36,943 nucleotides of DNA from contig LRSR01006447.1 in assembly GCA_001579985.1 (NCBI GenBank), positions 1 through 36,943 on the forward strand. Direction: 5' to 3'. This DNA is from Hypsibius dujardini. Its lineage: Eukaryota > Tardigrada > Eutardigrada > Parachela > Hypsibiidae. This document shows, piece after piece, positions 24,413 through 31,220 of this stretch. A program made the translations under genes and the position numbers. How positions within the stretch are numbered: the first letter of the stretch is position 1; the number at the start of each line of letters is the position of its first letter. The notes under the pieces were generated by a model, which was given only the letters and a program-made list of their open reading frames with translations, was not told where the DNA came from and searched no databases.

Positions 24413-27400
24413 GGCAGGCAGATAGACAGACAGGTAGGCAGGCAGAGCAGCGCACCGTTTTCGATAAATGTGACAATCCCGTCTGCTTGAGCGGTTTCCC
24501 ACTCATTCGCTCCTGCTAGGCCACATTTCGGTGCCAAATATCGAGCAATCGCAGCTCCCTCGCCCAGGTACTCTCCGTTCACTTCCAGTACAGGAACTAC
24601 CCCGAACGGCAATTTCTGCTTCAATTCATCCCATTCCGGATTCGGCTTCCCGGTCACGATCTGTGGGCGCTCCTTGATGCGGAAATCTTCGAAGGGCACT
24701 CCGCCGTACGCGAACATCCAACGCAATGGCTCTGCCTTTGCAGGGGCGTTAAAATAAATCAACTTGTACTTCGGAGCAGCGTCCGCCATATTTCTCGTGG
24801 TAGCAGATCGAGGTGAACAAAAAACTAAATAAGAATGAGTATAACTTGTAATATTTTTTTCAGGTGCTTTGTGAAATAAAGGTGCTATCGAAATGTTTGC
24901 CGGTTGGTATGGCGGTGTTCAATCGAATGTGCTGTTGTCTATTGTGAATGCACCCCGGTTTCCCAGACAGCTCGACATTATGTAACCTGTCAATCATCTC
25001 ATCGTCAAAGGGAAATGCGTATAATTCACTGTCAATTCACAAACATAGCCAGACAATAATTATCCATGCATATTCAATTTTACGTATGTTATATTTTTGA
25101 AAATGTATTTACTGCGTATTAATAATATTTTATTATTACACATTTACTTTTGTTTTTTATTTTATGTTCGATATTTTACAGTGCTATTTTATACAACAGC
25201 TCATGCATTTTATACATCATTTTATTTAACTACTGGTACATATAACGCTGTCTATCTGCATAGAATTATTAATGTTTTCAAATAAAAATTATTAGGTCGT
25301 TCTAAATATATACAAACTATTAGCTATCAGAAATTGATAAATTAAAATGATCAATTATCTCAAAATAAAAGTTATTAAATTGAAGTAAAATTAAAACAAG
25401 CTATACTTACTAATTTATTTTAAATTAATTTAAATCAGATTAGTATTATCTGTTATCTCAAATTGAAAATGTAGGAATAGAATCAGCAGTTGCAAATATT
25501 TTTGCATAAATGTTTGGAATTTATTTTTGAGTTTTTGATTTTGATTTATAGCGACCCAGTTTGACCAAATATTCCATAACACACGCCACTGTGCTACAAA
25601 CTTGTTGGTTGATGTTCGGTAATCCGACTTAATTACCTTATAGTGCAGCTAATCATTATAAAAAATAAGCCTAATTAAGGACACTATAGCACCGCGAGGA
25701 TCACAGTTTATCTATGAACAACATATGCTGCTACTACTAATACCAACTGGATCTGCAGTTCAATCATTTCTACTTCTTAGCGCTCTGGGACTTCTTGTCC
25801 GAGGAACCAGACGAACCGCCGCCTCCTTTGTACTTTTCGTTGTTCGGGTTGAGCTGATTCGCACGGTTGTCTTTGCTGGCCTGATTCGGCTGGTGCTTTT
25901 CGTTGTTCGGGTTGAGCTGATTCGCACGGTTGTTCCGCGCAGCCTTGTCCATTTTTCAATACTCTCTATTCTGTAAAATAAGTACAACCGAAATATGAAA
26001 TGGGAAAAGGACGTTCAGAAATTCTTTATGCAACGAACAATAAATAAATAATAGAAATAGGTCTATCAATTTTTCGGCAAATTTCAATTTCCCATCTTAC
26101 CTGCAGGGATCGTATAGCGGGCCAGGGCTGCACAGCGCTCAGGAGAGATTCAAGTAGCGCTAATTTAAAGAATATTTCGAAGAGATTCCACGACTGATTG
26201 TGAGTACAAGTGCTGCCAATACTATTTTTGGAATTTTTCTTTGTTTTTATACCGAAGTACACTTTGCTTGTCGACGTAAGTACATTGCACCTGCGGGCGA
26301 CTTTGTACACCAATTAATAAATTCAGGCGACCGTCGCAGTTGATATGACGTAGAACGGAATAGCTTTTCAAAGCATCACATAATAGCCGGCAGTAAATCC
26401 TGGTACGCCGAAACAAACCGTGCCCCTGTAGCATGCCGTCACACCACACATCTCTCAGTAGCACCACGGAGGATCTCATAGCAGCAACTCCGGTAGGAAC
26501 AAACTCCAACTCCACTCCAACTCCTTCCACAACTCCACTATCCCAACTCCAACTCCACTCCACCCGTCAAATGAACGTAATAAAAACAGGAACATACATT
26601 TTTATTGGTAATTACCATTCACACGACACATCAAGAGGTCTTCGAAATTTGTGTCATTCGTTCGCTGACGACGTTCAGAGAGAATCGAGCAGCTACTGTA
26701 ACAGACTACAATAGTTCTAGTGTAGTTCTGTAAATGTAAACCGCACTGTGAACTGTTGTACGTAGTATGGTTGGATTTCTGTTCCATCATTCCAGGCTCT
26801 TAGCAACAATCCCACTCCGCGATGATCTAACTCCACTTCCAACTCCAACTCCGGCCAAAAACTCCGGAGTGGAGTTGATGAAGATGAAAAACTCCAAACT
26901 CCGAATTCGGAGTTGCCCATCTCTGGTTACGTGACGTAATGGTTTCCCGTTGTACACGTAAAGTTTGTGTATACGACTGTATGGCATGCGAGGTACAGGC
27001 AGGGCACACGCTAACGAGTAGGGGGACCAGTTAAACGTCACACAGCTTGTGCGCTGTCGCTTTCTATCGAGGAAATACAGTACGATTAATCCGCTGTGCT
27101 CACGTCCACAACGGTCAAGTCAAGCCACGAGCTGGTCAAGACAATAGCTCTGAAGCACAGGGATATTACCGCTAAAATTATTTTTACAATTACCACACGG
27201 AATCCTGAGAAATGGGTGCCATACTTGCTGAATACTTTTAAGCATATAAACTGAAGAAAAAAATCCCGTTAGACATACATGGTGAAAGGTTACGGCAGAA
27301 GGCTGATAATGTGGACGTGTGTGTCTTGGCACGCGACGGGCTTCTCATTGACGCTGCTGGCCTTGTCCTTCATTCTGGCTCTGCTGCCCGCCTTGCTGCT

Positions 27401-30400
27401 GTTGACTATGCTGTTGACCGGCCTTATGGGTGCCGGTCTGCTGTTGCTGGCTCTGCTTCTCTTCCTGTTAGCCCTGACGCTGATGCTTCAGCTTGTCTGC
27501 CATGTCTGATATTTCTCTGTTCGCATTCAATCAACTTGTATTTTGGAGTAGCGTCCGCCATTTTTCTCGTCGTAGCAGATTGAGGTGAACGCAAAAATGA
27601 ATAAGAATGCGCAGAGTATCACATGTGATCATTTTGTCAGCTGCGTTTTGAAATCAAGGTGCTATTGAAATGTTTGCCGGTTGGTATGGCGGTGTCTCCT
27701 GACTGTGATGTTGTTTATTGTGAATGCACCCCCGTTTCCCAAACAGCCCGACATTATGTAACATGTCAATCATCTAATAGTCAAAGGGAAATGCGTATAA
27801 TTTCCTGTCAACTTTTTTAACTAAGAAATTGTTTTATGCACCGGTACATACAGCGCTATCTATCTGCATACAGTTATTAAATATCCCAAATTTATAATAA
27901 ATTAAATTAAATAAAAATGATCAAATCAAAGTTAAATTAAATCAAGCTAAAATTATTAATTGATTTTAAATTAATTTAAATCAAATTAAAATGATTATAT
28001 GTGTGTATGTGTCTAGAGCGCTCAACGTTTCGGACTACAGGGTACTGTATTTTCGCTTTAGACAGGGACAGCGTACGAGCTGTGGAATGTTTAATCGGCG
28101 ACGCGGCTTTGTGCTGTGTGTGCAGTGCCCACAGCCGCGCACACGTTCCACTCCAGTACGACTGTCCCTGTTTAACGCGAAAATACAGCATTATATGTCT
28201 CGATAATTTGGTGCTGCTTTTTAGACCCACCCGTATATTATGACTGCAAACAGTGTCTTTCACTGCAGTCAAAATATACAGTGGATCTAAAACGCAACAC
28301 CAAATAATCGAGACAGTACAGTATATCAAGCTCGAGCGTTCGAATTTTAATTCCGGACTTACTTCATTCAACACGAATGTTTCGAGATTTCGTTCTCAGT
28401 ACTAGCAAGAAATACCTGAACAAATTTTCAAAATCTTAGAGCGAATAAAACTCCCGGGAAAACAGGGCTTTCCAATGGAGTAAGCATCAGCAGGATGCAA
28501 AGCATTTGAGGTTTTATTTTTAGAAAAAGCGTTTTTCCAGAAAGTAAGTTTCTACCCGGTATAGAGCGACCCAGCTTGACCAAATATTCCATAACACACG
28601 CCACTGTGCTACAAATTTATTGGTTGATGTTCGGTAATCCAACTTAATTACTTTGTAGTGCAGCTAATTATTATGAAAAATAAGCATAATTAAGGACTCT
28701 ACAGCACCGCGAGGATCACAGTTTATCCATGAAAAACATTTGCTACTAGAAATATCAATTGGATCTGCAGTTCAATTATTTCTACTTCTTGGCGCTCTGG
28801 GAAGTCTTGTTCGGATTCAGCTGATCGGAGCGGTTGTCTTTGTTGGCCTGGTTCGGCTGGTGCTTTTCGTTGTTCGGATTCAGCTGATCGGACCGATTGT
28901 CTTTGTTGGGCTGATTCGGTTGGTAGTTGTCGTTGTTCGGGTTGAGCTGGGTCGAACGGTTGTCCCGCGTAGGCTTGTCCATTTTTCAATGCTATCTATT
29001 CTGTAAAATGAATACATCCGAAATATGAAATGAGAAAAGGACGTTCAGAGATTCTTTATTCAACGAACAATAAATAAATAATAGAAAAATGTCTATCAAT
29101 TTTTCGGCAAGTTTCAATTTCTCATCTTACCACTTAATCCGTACAGCTTGCAGGGATCATACAGCGGGCCGGGGCTGGCACAATGTTGAAGAGAGATTCA
29201 ATTAGCGGTAATTTGAAGAATACTTCGGAGAGGTTTCGCGACTAATTGTGAGTGAATATTTTGCCGATACAATTTTGGAATTTTGCTTCGTTTTTATACC
29301 CAAGTACACCTTGTTTGTCAACATATATTGTGGGGAAAATCCAGAAAATATCACGCGTTGAGGACGGGTGTGATTACCGTATCTCCTTTACAAAAGATAC
29401 TACTCGCCAATTGGTTAATCTCTGTGCCACGCCAACGACCCTATACGGATAACTCTTGACTGGTTCCTGTCTGGATAAAGCCTCTTTGTAAAGCCTCTTT
29501 TGACTACGTTAAAACCGGCTGGAATCCAGTCAAAATGGCTGAATGAAGAAACTGGAATGTTCCACGACTTCCAGACTATATACGACACTGACTGACCTGG
29601 CTAGAAGGCTGGCTGGATACAACCCGGGTCCCTATGCGAATTTAGTATGGATAGGCCCTGCGCCATGATGGTTTTCACCCTGGTTCCACTCCCTTTTTAG
29701 CGATTCGGCCAATTGAAAATTGCATTGCCCAATGAGCGTGTCTTTTACAGACCAATGGAAATGATCGATTAATTTACGGGAATTCACCCAGGCCACATTT
29801 AAATTGAAAGCAAAAGAACTAAACCAACAGTGCCAAAATAATAGATCGAGATTCGAGCTAAAGCGGCAGGGTGACTAAGTTTGGGAAGTTAAACGGAAGC
29901 TTCCGTTTGGTTTGACTTATTTTGCCAAGAATTAAGCCAACTCGACATTTTTTTCAGCCATATAGATAAAATAAAGCCAGTCTATCTGTTTAATAAAGCC
30001 AGAATTTTAGAAAACTGGCTAGATACTTGGCTTAATTTATTCCCGTGCTTACTAGGGAAGAAATATGAGATTCCACTTCCGTTGTAGGCTTGCAGAGTGA
30101 TTTGCAAAAGAGCACAGAAAGCATGTTTTTTTAGAAGCACTGAATCCGAAACCTCGGCTGAAAGTAACTCATCAGCAATCTAAAGATTAACATTTGAAGT
30201 GGGAACTTCACGCACCGTGCAGGCAAAGGCGATATGTTGTAAACCGTTGGATCCAGTCAGTGTGCCAGATGTGTCCACACAGCAACAACAATAAAACGGG
30301 AACACAAATCCTTTGATGTATCATAATACTAGTACTTACATGATTCAATAACAGATTAATTGGTCGCAGTTTATTCAAAATGAAATAATGTCCATGAATG

Positions 30401-31167
30401 TTTAAGAGAACAAAAACAGCAGATTAACTTTTCCAGCGCCAGGCGAAGCAAGACGAATTTGAACTAAATCCAAGTCTCAAACCAAGCCACGCGGTCTTCA
30501 CACAAAACTAATTTCCCGCGTCAGTTGAAAATTTTTAAGAGAACTGAAGGAAATCCAGGGTGGAACAATGGCGGAAAATGGTGTCTTGCACGAGGCGGAA
30601 TGTTTTTGAAAACAAAGCCTGTATTCTAGGCTACATTGAGGCGGAAAGACAGGCTGGGCGCATCCAGCTTAGAAACAAGCTTATTCCAGCCCTTTAACAG
30701 GCTTTTACAATGTTCAGCTTAGAATCTAGTCTTAGAGTTACCCGTAGGGCGATGCGTCGTTTTGCGCTCTCTTTTAATTATCACTTGCCGGACATACGCA
30801 AATACAGGGACTCCACAGCAAACGGCGGATCATCGAACACGACGCCTGCTTGTTAAACATATCTGTTTTAAATGTCCGGCTAGTCAGGGTCTACCTGGTT
30901 AGACAGACGCAGAAAAGAGTGTTTGTATCTCTGCCAATGTCGGCCTCTGTCTGTCTGCTTGTCTATCCGTCTATCTGTCAGCCTGCCTACCTACCTATCT
31001 GTCTGTCTGTCTATCTGTGTGTATGTGTGTGTGTGAGTGTGTGTGTCTGTGTGTCTGTGTGTCTGTGTGTCTGTGTGTGTGTCTGTGTGTCTGTTTGTCT
31101 GTTTGTCTGTGTGTCTGTGTGTCTGTGTGTCTGTCTGACTGTCTGAGTGTCTGTCTATCTGTCTGAG

Positions 31168-31220
<53 letters not shown>

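Larger units (their letters stand above)
28561..29300. repeat. Segmental duplicate of 25553-26251
   Basis: The block carrying MDK gene 2 matches the block carrying MDK gene 1 almost end to end: 3' flank (GCGACCCAG.TTGACC..., AGCACCGCGAGGATCACAG), coding region, 5'-UTR intron and TATA box. Confidence 0.85.

Noticed and set aside
25760-25987. Two alternative minus-strand frames over MDK gene 1
   Set aside because: They are repeat shadows. Only the MDK frame keeps start, repeat and tail in the paralogue at 28982-28782.
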